From NCBI GenBank assembly GCA_020631735.1, contig CM036160.1:114310680-114374679 (forward strand): a DNA stretch of 64,000 nt, written 5' to 3'. The stretch is from Saccharum officinarum (lineage: Eukaryota; Streptophyta; Magnoliopsida; Poales; Poaceae). Positions 1 to 10,290 of this stretch are shown in pieces. Below the pieces are notes generated by a model. That model was not told where the DNA came from and ran no database searches. It saw nothing but the letters and a program-made list of their open reading frames with translations. Each line of letters begins with the position of its first letter. Position 1 is the first letter of the stretch. A program made the position numbers and the translations under genes.

Positions 1-719
1 GGTTGAGGGTGCTCCGAGTGACTTTCATCGGGGTTGAAACAAGTGCTATGGAAACTAGAAAAAAATCTTTGATGTCATCCCTCTGCAAACTTGGAGGAAA
101 CAACCTTCGGCATGTCACTATTAATGACCATGTTGGTAGTGGAGAGTGTTTTGTTGATTCGTGGTACCCTCCTCCATGTCTCCTCCAAAAGTTCATTCAT
201 ATCAGTCAATACTTCTCCAGGTTTCCAAAGTGGATTAGTTCCTGTCTTTGTGATCTCACCCACTTGGATATAAAGGTTGAAAAGATGGAAAGAGAGTATC
301 TGCGTATTCTTGAAGATCTGCCTGCCATCCGTTCCCTATACCTTTTCGTAAAGCAACTTTCCGAAGATGGGCTCATCATCAGTCGTGGTGCATTCCGATG
401 TCTAAGGCGTTTCGAATTCTGTAATATAGATGGACCTGGTTTGATATTTGAAGGAGACATGCGAATGCTAGAATGGCTTAGGCTCGGATTCGATGCAGAT
501 AAAGCACAATCAACATATGGCAGTTTGGAGGTTGGAATCCAGCACCTCTCATCTCTCAAACATATCGTGCTCATTGTCTGGATGATTTCTGAAGGTGGTA
601 ATGATCCAGCGGAGGAAGCCGTGAAGTCTGCCATCAGTGGCCAAGTAAAGATGCTCTCGAACTCTCCAACGCTTGATATCAGATTTCGTAGACGGAGTCA
701 GCTGGCAGGCACAGAATAA
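1..719 (+). CDS. 3' end of an NLR disease-resistance gene (LRR C-terminus, partial)
   Basis: The reading frame is open from base 3, where it reads leucine, so the start lies outside the window; it stops at TAA 717-719. The 238 residues hold leucine-rich-repeat segments of the irregular type seen in CC-NBS-LRR proteins (for example LRVLRVTF, LRHVTI, LTHLDIKV, AIRSLYLF and LRRFEFCNI, spaced about 23-28 residues apart) and end in a basic tail (RFRRRSQ). Such proteins are cytoplasmic immune receptors whose LRR region takes part in effector recognition and autoinhibition. The arrangement resembles the grass RGA/Pik-2/RPM1-like class; this is a family-level judgement. No NB-ARC motif is in the window. 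A relict of this gene's 3' flank recurs at about 10.07-10.29 kb. Confidence 0.8.
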   Translation, partial: LRVLRVTFIGVETSAMETRKKSLMSSLCKLGGNNLRHVTINDHVGSGECFVDSWYPPPCLLQKFIHISQYFSRFPKWISSCLCDLTHLDIKVEKMEREYLRILEDLPAIRSLYLFVKQLSEDGLIISRGAFRCLRRFEFCNIDGPGLIFEGDMRMLEWLRLGFDADKAQSTYGSLEVGIQHLSSLKHIVLIVWMISEGGNDPAEEAVKSAISGQVKMLSNSPTLDIRFRRRSQLAGTE

Positions 720-1343
720 GGACCACGAAAAACATGACGTTGGATGTTGCGTACTGTAGTATGTTGTTTCTGCAGTTTGTGCTTGTTGCCAAAATGGAAA
801 GCTCGACGCTTCGCACTACATGCTCCATTGAGGTTAGCTTGTATAAGGTCGCCCCAGAAGGGAAGACATACAACCACCTTTTTTTTATAACATACAACCA
901 AAAATTGTGTTAATGTGTTGTAACCTTTAAATTTTCTTCTTAATGCAGTGACATGCAACTCTTCTGAGAAAGAATTGTCAAATTTTCTCTTCAAGACTGC
1001 TTCCTGAATGGGAAGATCCTGCATAACTGGATAATCTGCATCAGTCAAATGATAATCTCACAGCTTTGAAGAGAGATCTGCATGTTTCTAGGATTACTTA
1101 GGCTTCCTGAATTGTGCAGAGCAAACTATCGTGAAGGAGTGACCTGATGTCTGCACTATTTTTCGAGAACGAGCTTGTTGGCACGTTATTTCATAAGAGG
1201 TGATGTCTGCATTATACATGACTGCATTGCAAAAGGGAGCTGCAGGATCCTATGGAGGTACTCGTAGAATAGCTGTAACCGTCTGGAGTCACTCCCATGG
1301 AGAGATGTGCAGGCACATCTAACATCTTGGAGATAAGGACCTT
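720..1343. other. 3' flank of the NLR gene
   Basis: No convincing coding region. It holds the probable 3' UTR of the NLR gene. The part from about 907 to 1105 is recognisably duplicated at about 10066-10290. Confidence 0.5.
907..1105 (+). repeat. Direct duplication of NLR 3' flank, copy A
   Basis: Shares with 10066-10290 an ordered series of words: TAAATTTTCTT, GTGACAT-CAACTCT, CTTCAA-G-CTGCTT, AATCTCACA and GAGATCTGCATGTTTCT in that order and at similar spacing, with small indels between. Same orientation in both places. Confidence 0.7.
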
Positions 1344-1601
1344 ATGGAACTGTTTAAGAGACATTGGCAACAGAACCGACAAAGTAAGTTTGTAAAGATC
1401 TGGAATGAGCTAGATGGGTTGTCATTAAAATATATTGCCAAGAAAGAAAGTGGTGCTAATGTCTATATGCAGCAGGAGTCAACTGAGCATAAAGAGACAG
1501 AGCCTAAAGAAATTATGCTGGTGACAGCAACGGCAAAATCACAAGGTCGTTTTGGAGTGGACCCGTGCGAAATCAAAGGAGAAGTGGTCATTGCTGCATG
1601 A
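1344..1601 (+). CDS. Unrecognised 85-residue ORF
   Basis: Reads from ATG 1344 to a TGA at 1599-1601. The protein is charged and soluble-looking, rich in Lys and Glu (for example ELFKRHWQQNRQ near the N-terminus and TEHKETEPKE in the middle), with no motif I recognise. No introns or promoter evidence. It could be an exon fragment of a decayed gene next to the NLR gene or a chance ORF. Low confidence that it is expressed. Confidence 0.2.
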   Translation: MELFKRHWQQNRQSKFVKIWNELDGLSLKYIAKKESGANVYMQQESTEHKETEPKEIMLVTATAKSQGRFGVDPCEIKGEVVIAA

Positions 1602-1632
1602 AAGAAAGGGAACTAGATAGGAATCATGGGCA

Positions 1633-2022
1633 CTAAAATTGCAGATCTAAATAATATATAGCCATGTATTCAAGGGAATAAGTTGCTTTCCACTCACTGG
1701 GGATGGTAGAGGTGACGACATTCCAGCCGATGGTACACTGCTTCGTCAATACAAGTGTTGCAACAAAGAAAACAATAGGCTTCCAATCAATGAACTTCCC
1801 TGAGCTTATCAGCTTGCCCAGGATCAATGTCAAAATGCAAAAAGTCAAGGTGCACCAAGTGATCCCTATCCCTATGTACAGAGTCTTTTTATGGGGGAAG
1901 AAGATAAAAAGTTTAAGGTTGAGTTGAAGCAACGACATGCGATTGTTCACCTGAAAGACAGGATTGTAGAGACGGCTTAAACGGTGCTTAATTTTCCACA
2001 ATTCCACACCTAGATTCCACAT
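1633..2022 (-). CDS. Unrecognised 129-residue ORF with hydrophobic segments
   Basis: Minus-strand ORF. After a basic N-terminus (IKHRLSRLY) come two strongly hydrophobic stretches, about residues 47-70 (LYIGIGITWCTLTFCILTLI) and 82-95 (WKPIVFFVATLVL), separated by a short basic loop, so it could encode a small membrane protein or be an exon of a larger one. I do not recognise the family. It ends in LDLQF with a TAG. The region is AT-rich and could equally be a chance ORF or a decayed gene fragment. Confidence 0.2.
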   Translation of the reverse strand: MWNLGVELWKIKHRLSRLYNPVFQVNNRMSLLQLNLKLFIFFPHKKTLYIGIGITWCTLTFCILTLILGKLISSGKFIDWKPIVFFVATLVLTKQCTIGWNVVTSTIPSEWKATYSLEYMAIYYLDLQF

Positions 2023-2371
2023 ACAAATTGTCCTATTAATTGTATGTCTTTTTTAGTACTTTTTCTAAAGCACAATATAGATGCATATATGTATGCCTAC
2101 ATTCATGCAAAGTTATGAATATCGACACTCACACTTCTATATTAGAAAAAAAAAAGATACATGGTCACCTAAGCCAAGTCTAAATTCGAATCCAGATGGA
2201 TATTGACAAATATATGGCTGGCAACTGACCGCCATTACATTGGTGAATTATGCGAGTCTCGACAGAGCATACTACGATCAGATATTCAGATCAGACATCT
2301 GGAACTTGGACAGATAAATATAACTGATGCTGCAGTCAAAACTCGAAAGCTACATGGATGGCACTGCTGGT

Positions 2372-2695
2372 TCAGCGCAGGAAGCAACGCAGGTCCATGA
2401 CACGCAGCACCTTGAATCCGTCCAGGCTACACCCCAGCACGAGCCTCGGCTTCTTCGGTGCCGGTGGGCAGTGCAGGTGGCGTTGATCAGTTCCAGCACC
2501 GTTCGCCGAGGGCGGCGGTGAAAGCTGTCGTTGACCTTGTTCATCCTCGTCGCCACCGTGGGAGTGAGACCGCTTCAGCTTCAGCTTCAGCGACCGCAGC
2601 TCCACTAGCTGCGGAATACTAACAGCTTCCGCTTCTTCTTCTGCAGGCACCTGCTGGATGGTTCTCTTTCCCAGGATCTTCCTCTGGAGACCCAT
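2372..2695 (-). CDS. SIAMESE-related (SMR-like) cyclin-dependent kinase inhibitor, probable
   Basis: Single-exon gene of 107 residues starting at ATG 2695 (MGLQRKILGK); an upstream in-frame ATG at 2725 would add ten residues, but the 2695 start looks like the natural N-terminus. About residue 78 there is CPPAPKKPR, the proline-rich signature that SIAMESE and SMR proteins share and that defines the family. Known family members bind CDK-cyclin complexes in the nucleus and promote the switch from mitosis to endoreduplication, often under stress or hormone control. The first half contains a basic KLKLKRSHSH stretch and an acidic GGDEDEQ patch. The C-terminus (SLDGFKVLRVMDLRCFLR) fits the family's short acidic/hydrophobic tail only loosely. 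Assignment rests on the one motif and the size. Confidence 0.65.
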   Translation of the reverse strand: MGLQRKILGKRTIQQVPAEEEAEAVSIPQLVELRSLKLKLKRSHSHGGDEDEQGQRQLSPPPSANGAGTDQRHLHCPPAPKKPRLVLGCSLDGFKVLRVMDLRCFLR

Positions 2696-2725
2696 GGCGA
2701 ACTCGGTTTGACCTGCAATATGCAA

Positions 2726-3854
2726 TAGCGGAGTAGAAAGGGAGATTGTTAGCTCTGGTGAACAAAAAGATGAACCGGAGGTTGAAGAAGAGCAAGCTAG
2801 GAGAGTTGTTCATGCATGCTACCGGTACCAGCTAGCTAGTTTGAGCTCTCGCTTTGGAGTTTGGACACCAAGCAGCAACGGATATGATATGACAGATTGA
2901 CAGCAGAATGTGCATGCTTATAAGCAAGCAGCCCAGCAAAGGGCCGACGATCTTTGCCGTTGCAAAGAAGGGAAAAGGTGGAATGGAAAAGGATTGCCAT
3001 TGAACTGGCAGTGAGTGAGTGCACGAGTGAGCATCATGTCAAGGAACCAGAGGAAATTGCACAGCGGATGAAAAGTCCAGAGCTCTTTCCGATGGTTAGA
3101 ATAAAAAACTAATCTTCCTTCCGTAACAGAATATGATGAAAATTAGCAAGATGCAACGGAAAGATAAAAAGTGTCATTCATTTGAGAGGGAAGGGGAGGG
3201 AGGGAAAATGTCATGGCTGATGAGGAGGCACGTGAGCAGGAGCCAAAGTGAAGGTGAAAGAGGAATAAAGGAAAAGAGGACGACGAGAAAAGCACAGCTT
3301 CGTCTTTGTTTGAAAAAGAATAAAAATAGGGAGGAAAAAAACATGCGTGGGGAATATGCAAAAGTCAGCCTTGCTTTGGCTGGAACATTTTGAGTGCATC
3401 ATTTTGTAGGGAATACTAAGCTGAAAGCTTTAATTAAAGTTGTTGCTTAAACTATTGCTTTGAACAGTTTGTGCAGTTCATCTTATTTTTATTTAGCCTA
3501 AAGAGGATGAAGACTTTGTTCTGTAAGTTCAGAACAACTGCTGTAACTTAGTAGATGACAAACTATCAGCACTTGACTACCACAAAGACGTATCGTGCGA
3601 GCCATCACAGTCTATAAAGCAGGTCGGTATAGGCCATTCACTTACTGAAAATGGGAGGTTTTATAACAAAGTAAAACAAAGTAGTGAACAAATTTACAAA
3701 AAAGTGAAATGCATCATGGGTGTATAAACTTTTTCAATATTCTCCTCTGGATCCATTATTGGATCTAAAGTAAACTTAGAATGGACCACTTGAAAATTTT
3801 AAGAATCTAAAGGGGTGTAATCTGGGGAAAAAACTTCCTTTATCTCTAGTAACT
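2726..3854. other. Intergenic region
   Basis: Upstream of the SMR-like gene. Purine-rich around 3130-3350. I see no supported gene, only chance ORFs on both strands. Confidence 0.4.
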
Positions 3855-4450
3855 ACTAGTGCCCGGACGTCAGGATGGATGCCCGCGACTGCTGTCCTAC
3901 TGCGTTGCTCCGTGGGGACCACCCTCGCCCGCCTCGCTTCTCGCGCGCACGTGGGACCACCTGGGGTCCGCCTCCACCTGAGCCCGCTTCCCTTGCCTGC
4001 TCGCAACATGTGCAACATCTCGATTTACTTGTGCAACATCTAGATGAAACACATGTAATATACGTTAGAAATAGCTGAAACACCTGCAACGTACATCTGA
4101 AATACTTGTAAAAACACCTGAAAAACACTTAAAAATCATTGCAAACATACGCAACATACATATAAAACGCTTGCAACATATATGTGAAACATATGCAACA
4201 TCTAGATAAACACACTTGCAACATACGTCTGAATAAACAGATGAAACATTGGGAACAAACGCTTGCAACATACGTGTGTAGCCACTGTAACATATGCAAC
4301 ATCCCGATATACTTTTACAACATCCACATCAACACACTTGAAACATACATCTAAAACCATTGAAACACTTAAAACATAGGCTTGCAACATGTCCAAAACG
4401 CTTGAAACACTTAAACACAGCATCGTCGACGCCCATGGCTTACCTGGTGG
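3855..4450 (-). repeat. TTGCAA-rich dispersed repeat, copy 1 (left part, interrupted by a hAT)
   Basis: Begins with ACTAGTGCCCGGACG, has a GC-rich block to about 4005, then about 400 bp made of degenerate units such as GAAACACTTGCAACAT. The same texture recurs, on the opposite strand, at 30.1-31.2 kb and 40.1-41.6 kb. A hAT element enters at 4459; the GC-rich sequence 9406 to about 9745 is probably its continuation. Confidence 0.6.
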
Positions 4451-4458
4451 GAAACTGC

Positions 4459-7400
4459 CAGTGGCGGACCTACAGGGCATACCCTGGCCCAGCAGCAGTC
4501 ATAGCATTACCCTGGCATATGTAAAAAAGAAAAATGCCAATCAGCTGTGTAGCTCGGACCCTCGGTGATTGATGCTCATTCAGAAACCGCCGCAACCCGC
4601 ATGGCCGCATGCACAACGTCTCGGTCTCCCCTAGGCTCGAGAGTCGAGACTCGAATCCATCAACGCGGTTACGCGGCGGTTCCACAGGCCACAGCCACAA
4701 GCGATCCTGAATCGGTACTGTGATCCCGTCTCCCGTCTCCCGATCGATCCTGCCATTCTTGCATGCTGCGTGCAGCGGCAGACCGGCAGTGTGCGGCGGC
4801 GTCTTGACTCTTGTCTCCCGCAGTCCCAGTTTCTCTCTGGTGCCTCTAGCTTCTAGCGCGGCCTGCCTCCACGGCGACGCTGCAGTCCCCAGCTGTTCGT
4901 TTGCCCCACGCCACGAAGAACAAATCGATGATCTCACGCATGCGATTGCTGACTGGACAACGGCGTGATGCCGAGCGAAGCGGCTGACCGCTGCCGGGCC
5001 AAGGCACAGAGGCCATCAGCATCAGGAATTCAGGTTCTTCTTTTTTTTTTGTCACAGAACCTCCTAATTATGATGGCCCACATGTACCCGTCATCGTCAT
5101 AATGACCTCTGACAACCGTACTTATGTTCCTCATAACTTAAAAGGCCTGCTTTCCTCCAAACATGATCCAATCACAGGAGTATTGCAATATTACAACAGT
5201 TTATTCAAAATATTCAACAGAGTAAAGTAGCGGAAGTCTTACAATAACTTAGGGTTACAAACCAGTTTTCAAACCTCAAACCTTATATAACGTTATTACA
5301 AACTAGTAGTAGAGAAGTATCGGTAGTAACTTTATTACATTACACAAGCGAGATGTCTTGCCCAAAGGCCACACAGTCTACTCGTCGTCACTTTCTTCAG
5401 CCACAACGGTCATGCAACAAGACTTGAAGCAGACTTGTTCATGAACCGCACCTGCAACAAGGGATTTAACAAACCCTGAGTACGAGAGTACTCAACAAGA
5501 CTTACCCGACTAAGACAAAGACTCCAAGGGCATGCCAGCTTTAGGGAATCAAGGTACGGGTAATCCAGAATCAAATTTTCTTTTGCAGAAAAGCTTACTA
5601 AGGTGAGTCCTTATCTTCAATATTTTACTTTTACCATTGATGGTTCATTAACCAATCCTAGGTGATCCTAATCTAGATCAAAGTAATTATCATCAAAACA
5701 CTTCTCATTCTTTCTTTCCATTCCAGTTCTTAACTATGCTGTAAGTCAGGTGATTAAGTCTCCATAACCGAGGAGCAACGACGATTCGAACCGATTATAT
5801 CCAGCTGGGGATCTCTAACATCACGACATATGTAGAACCGAATCTTGTATATATCAACCCTCATTTAGATCTCCCAAAACCAGAACGTGTCCATCGCCAC
5901 CCGAGAGTATAGTACTCCTCGAACCCGGCCCGATTCTAGCCCCGAGGGTACACGCTACTCTCGCCATCTCTCCACTCCCAGTGCGAGGTTAGACGTTCTC
6001 GTAATGGAATCACTAACATTTTTTGGGCTTACCTAAGGCATGAGGCTAGTTGCAAAGTCTCGAAACACAGGCCGGCTTACAACGGACGGTCCTTAACTGA
6101 CAAGGCGGAAACACTACATTGAGACTCCTTTCCCAATGCATGTTAGCAGTGGCTAAACCACCCGCCCGATCTTTCAATATTCATTAAGTATGTCGTCATG
6201 GCTATGTAAACATTTCATTTAAAAGCTTAACTTCTAAGCATAGCGAAGCATACTACGCATTTTCAGTAAAACAGGTATCAAGGTTGATATCGCAATAATC
6301 AAGAATGACAATGCAACAATTAGGTTATCACTCAACTCCTAGTTACTTAATGCAATAAACCATAGTATAAATAATAAAGCTTTTGTAAAACTCAAGGTAG
6401 GGTTTAAATGCACCGGGGCTTGCCTTGCTCTGACGAGACAAAGACTCGGACTCGAGGACTCCCACGTCTGGTCCGGAACCTACCGACGATAGCTCTTTTC
6501 CGAAAGCTTGCTCGGCAACTGCGACTTCTTCGAAAACGAGAACTACACGAGTACATAATATGCTTCAACATGATGCTCAATGATAAACACGATGCTTGAT
6601 GATGATATGCCACAAGTTACGACTTGAGTACAACTTCCTTCGCGGTACAATCGTAAAACAGTAAACCTACTAACTAGTAGCGACAACTCCGACGATACCG
6701 GCTTTTATCACTAAATAAATTACTAATGAGCTCAAACATGAAATTAAGGTGCCAAAGATCACCAATGATTAGTGACCTAAGGACATCACTCAATCAAAAA
6801 GGCACACAACACTTAAAGTTATCAAATTAACATTTATTTATTATTTAACTAATTAGGGCATAAATAACAGTTGATCAAACTTTATCTAAACAAGCTCAAC
6901 CTTTTTCTATAGATTAAGAATGACCTAAAACAGTGTCATAATAAATTTCATAATTTTTAGATTAATGAATAAATTATTAAAATTCATGGAAGTTGCATTT
7001 AATCTTTAATGAAACTAATTAAATCTACTGCACAAAGTACTCAATTTCATGATTTAACATTTTTCCTAGATAGTTTATTCATTGAGAAGCTCACACAAAA
7101 ATTTTCAGGAATTTTGGAACTCTACACAATTTTTAGTGAAATAAACAAATAGTATCACTATTCATAATTTTGAAAAAGAAAAATAAAATAAAAAACCGAA
7201 CTGGGCCGACTCCTTCTCTCCTTCCGGTCCAACCCAGCCGAGCGGCCCGCTCGCGCTCGCCCGCACCCGCGCTCGGCCCAGCGACGCGTCCGCGGCCCAG
7301 CAACGCGGCCCGCTCCACGCGCACTTGCTCTCTCTCTCGCTCACTGACAAGCCGGCCCCAGCTGTCATCGCCAATCTCCCGCTCTCTCCTTCTCTCCCGC

Positions 7401-9397
7401 GACCCGGCCATGCCCGCACGGTGGCCGGCCAGCGAGCGCTGCTTCGGTCACCCAACCCAGCGACTCTACAGCAACAGCACAACATGGCGAACCCATTTTC
7501 CCACCTAGCGGCTACCCTACGGCCTCGGAAGGACTCCCCCACGGCCATGGCGGCACGACTGCCACGGTGACCGACGTCCCGGCGATACAGTGCGGTAGCG
7601 ACCAAAGCGAGAGCATGGGAAGCATCAGGGGCTCACAGTGGTTGTAGCGAGGTGCCCGGGAAGCTCGGAGCGGTGGTGGAAGAGGCTGGCCATGTGAGGC
7701 GGCTCGGTCGCCGGAGTTGAGCACGGGAAGCGGTGGTTGCGGCGCTCCAGGCGGAGTTAAGCTAGCGCTGATGGTTCACGAGGTGCGCGAGGATGCGGCA
7801 ATTCTGTTGGTGCGATTTGCGTGGCCGGAGGCGGCTTGACGGCGGCAGCGGTGAGCGGTGGAGCTGCGGTGGCGACGGTGGCGAAAACAGGAAAAACGAA
7901 AAATGTTCACGGTGACCCGGTCATATATGTAGGCAGCGGTCGCGGCTACAGCACGGGAATGCTCACGTCGTCGCGCTGGCGGTCGAGGGCGCTCCTGAAA
8001 GCTGGCCGAAGCCGTCTGGCGTCTCACCGGTGCCCATACCGCGCGGTGGTCGGCGGTGATTGGCCGGCTACTGTAGCTGCCCCCCAAATTTGAATTTTCA
8101 AACTGTTTTCTCAAATTACTCTCAAATTCATGTGGAAACTTGAAAAACTTCCAATATATTAAATCTTCATAATTTCAAGCTCTACAAGTTTTGTATTGAA
8201 CACTTTTTCAAATTCTAACTGGATTTTGAAATTTGAGTTTAAATTCAAAAGGGGACACATTTTTGTGATTTGGTAATTTAGAAATTACTTTGGATTTCAT
8301 ATTGAAACTTTAAAATCTCCAGACACCAAAGTTGTACATCTTGACAGGACCTACAACTTTGCTGTTCAAAACATTTTCAAATTCTACCTAAATTTTGAAA
8401 TCTTAGATTGGGGACAAAAATGAGTCAAATCTGAAATTTGTTTATTTTCAAAATTGCTCCACATTTTACACTAAAACTTTGAAAACTCAAAACACCAAAG
8501 TTGTAGCCCTTGAAAAGTTCTACAAACTTGGTTTTAAACGTTTTCCCAAATTTTGCTTAGATTTTGAATTATTTCAAAAGGGATAAAACAGGATTTTGAA
8601 ATTTAGGGTTTTCGGAGGAATTTTCAATTGGAATTTGTTGCTACTTTGATTAGTGTTTACTTAGTGATCAAACCAGCATCCAAGGGCATCATTTGGACCA
8701 ACATGACATGGTTGACCAAATTCCACTCTTGGTTGACCAATTTAGCTTTTGAAATTCTTTTACATTTTTCCCCAAATTTGAATTTGAATTCGAATCGGAA
8801 AACTCGTGACAAGTTTTGGGACTCCAACTCAAACTCAAACTTGGAGCTTCATTTTAGGTGTTGTACTTGAGCTCATACCCTACATTTGACATTAGTGTGT
8901 AACATAGTCACACACCTCAAATTACGCAGGGCACGGACTAAGTATTTGCGGTGGCATTCGAAAATAGGGTTTTCGGGTTCGGATCACACCACGGAGAAGC
9001 ACATCCAATCTAGATAAGTAAACTTGTTTTAGTTGATGCATAACAAGATTGACCTAATCATGGATGCTTTGCGATGCATTATGATGACATGGCAGATTTA
9101 TTAGCACTATAACACCCGGGGTGTTACATTTGTCGTGCTGCTAAATCATCTATTCTTTGAAAAAAAACTTGTGCATGTAATTTATTCCTATATTTTGAAC
9201 TATATCAATATTGAATTTGAACTATCTATATTGTAATTTAGTAAATTCAAGGCTTATTATATTATTTAGTGCATGTATAACAAATTATATTGTAAATTTT
9301 ACAATTGTTTATTGAATTGGTAAATGTTTTTTTACCGAATTAAGTATGAAATTTTTTGTGTGGCATACCCTACGGTAGAACCCTAGGTCCACTACTG
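4459..9397. mobile_element. hAT-superfamily element, non-autonomous, carrying a solo LTR
   Basis: Flanked by a perfect 8-bp target duplication GAAACTGC (4451-4458 and 9398-9405). Terminal inverted repeats: left CAGTGGCGGACCTA, right end reads CAGTAGTGGACCTA on the other strand, 12 of 14 matching; inner sequences GGCATACCCT also pair. An 8-bp duplication with CAGTGGCGG ends is typical of plant hAT elements. Without the inserted 5050-9128 block it would be about 860 bp. No transposase ORF is present, so it depends on an enzyme from elsewhere. Confidence 0.85.
5050..9128 (-). mobile_element. Probable solo LTR, about 4.1 kb, nested in the hAT element
   Basis: On the minus strand it starts TGTAACACCCCGGGTGTTA and ends TTCTGTGACA, the TG...CA termini expected of an LTR, and the start contains the near-palindrome AACACCCGGGGTGTT common in large grass LTRs. 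There are no gag or pol remnants and no second LTR. The flanks TTTTT (5045-5049) and TTTGT (9129-9133) match at 4 of 5 positions, a weak target duplication. The ORFs inside (for example GC-rich Arg/Ser-rich frames at 7.1-7.6 kb) have no recognisable domain. Such long LTRs are known for some grass Gypsy families; the family here is inference. Confidence 0.6.
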
Positions 9398-9405
9398 GAA
9401 ACTGC

Positions 9406-9849
9406 AGTAGCCAGCAAGCTCGGATCAGGAGGACGTCGAGAACAACGGCCTAGTGTACACCTCTGCTGCCAGACCTTTCTTCCTGTCATGGTGTCTTCGG
9501 CTAGCCGCAGGACACGATGTCCAAACCGGTAACGACCTCCTACTAGTGGCATCAGGTTGGTGGTGGCCTAATGGCGCTATGGCCGCGACTGGCGAGATGG
9601 AGTGGGGGCACGGCGCGGTGGGGGGAAGCGCAAGACGCGGCGAGAGACAGGGCGGGGTGGGGGAAGAGGGCATGGCGGGATGGAGTTGGGCAAGCAGATG
9701 CGAGTCTGAAGAAGAGGTAGTGCAGGAGACGGTGTCGGTGGAAGGCTGAGAAATGAGTGTATAAGAATTAACATAGAGAACGAGTGATTAAGATAAGCCT
9801 GGGAGTATGTCTTTGCAGCGTTTCCGTTATCTCTAAATCGAACATGATG
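9406..9849. other. Likely right part of TTGCAA-rich repeat copy 1, then unassigned
   Basis: GC-rich sequence to about 9745 that resumes directly after the hAT target duplication, comparable in composition to the GC-rich flanks of the other two copies. No supported gene. Confidence 0.35.
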
Positions 9850-9973
9850 TACTCCCTCCATAAAAAAAATGCAATTTTAGTTTTGAACCTGGACACTTCT
9901 AGCTTTAAACCTGGACATACGCTGTGTTCAGATTCAAAGCTAGAATTACGATTTTTTTTTTACAGAGGGAGTA
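9850..9973. mobile_element. Stowaway-like MITE
   Basis: Bounded by TA; left end TACTCCCTCCATAAAAAAAA, right end TTTTTTTTTACAGAGGGAGTA, which are inverted repeats. Internal ATTTTAGTTTTGAACCTGGA and its inverted partner give a hairpin. About 124 bp. Confidence 0.8.
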
Positions 9974-10065
9974 ACACCTAGCCTGGCCTCAATGACGTAT
10001 CCCTCTATCGACCACCCCCTGTCCTCGACGATTGACCTCAATGACATGCAGCCATAATAAGTTGT

Positions 10066-10290
10066 GCTTGTGGCGTTGTAGTCATTAAATTTTCTTTCTA
10101 ATGTACTGTAGTGACATCCAACTCTGCTGACAAGAAAAGGTCGCCTAGTTTTGTCTTCAAAGGCTGCTTTCAGTTAGCTGATCATCCAGCACAATTCGAT
10201 ATAAGCTCTATCGGGCAAAGTGATAAATCATCTCACAATTTTGTACGGAGATCTGTATGTTTCTTGGACTGCTTAGCCCCCGTACGTTCG
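10066..10290 (+). repeat. Direct duplication of NLR 3' flank, copy B (relict)
   Basis: Sequence homologous to 907-1105, with the same order of words and intervening indels (TAAATTTTCTTTCTAATG, GTGACATCCAACTCTGCTGA, GAGATCTGTATGTTTCTTGG). There is no LRR coding sequence next to it, so it looks like the remnant of a second, deleted NLR copy or of a local duplication. Confidence 0.65.

Noticed and set aside
7133..7605. Arg/Ser-rich ORFs on both strands
   Set aside because: GC-rich part inside the probable solo LTR; no domain, and both strands are open together as expected from composition.
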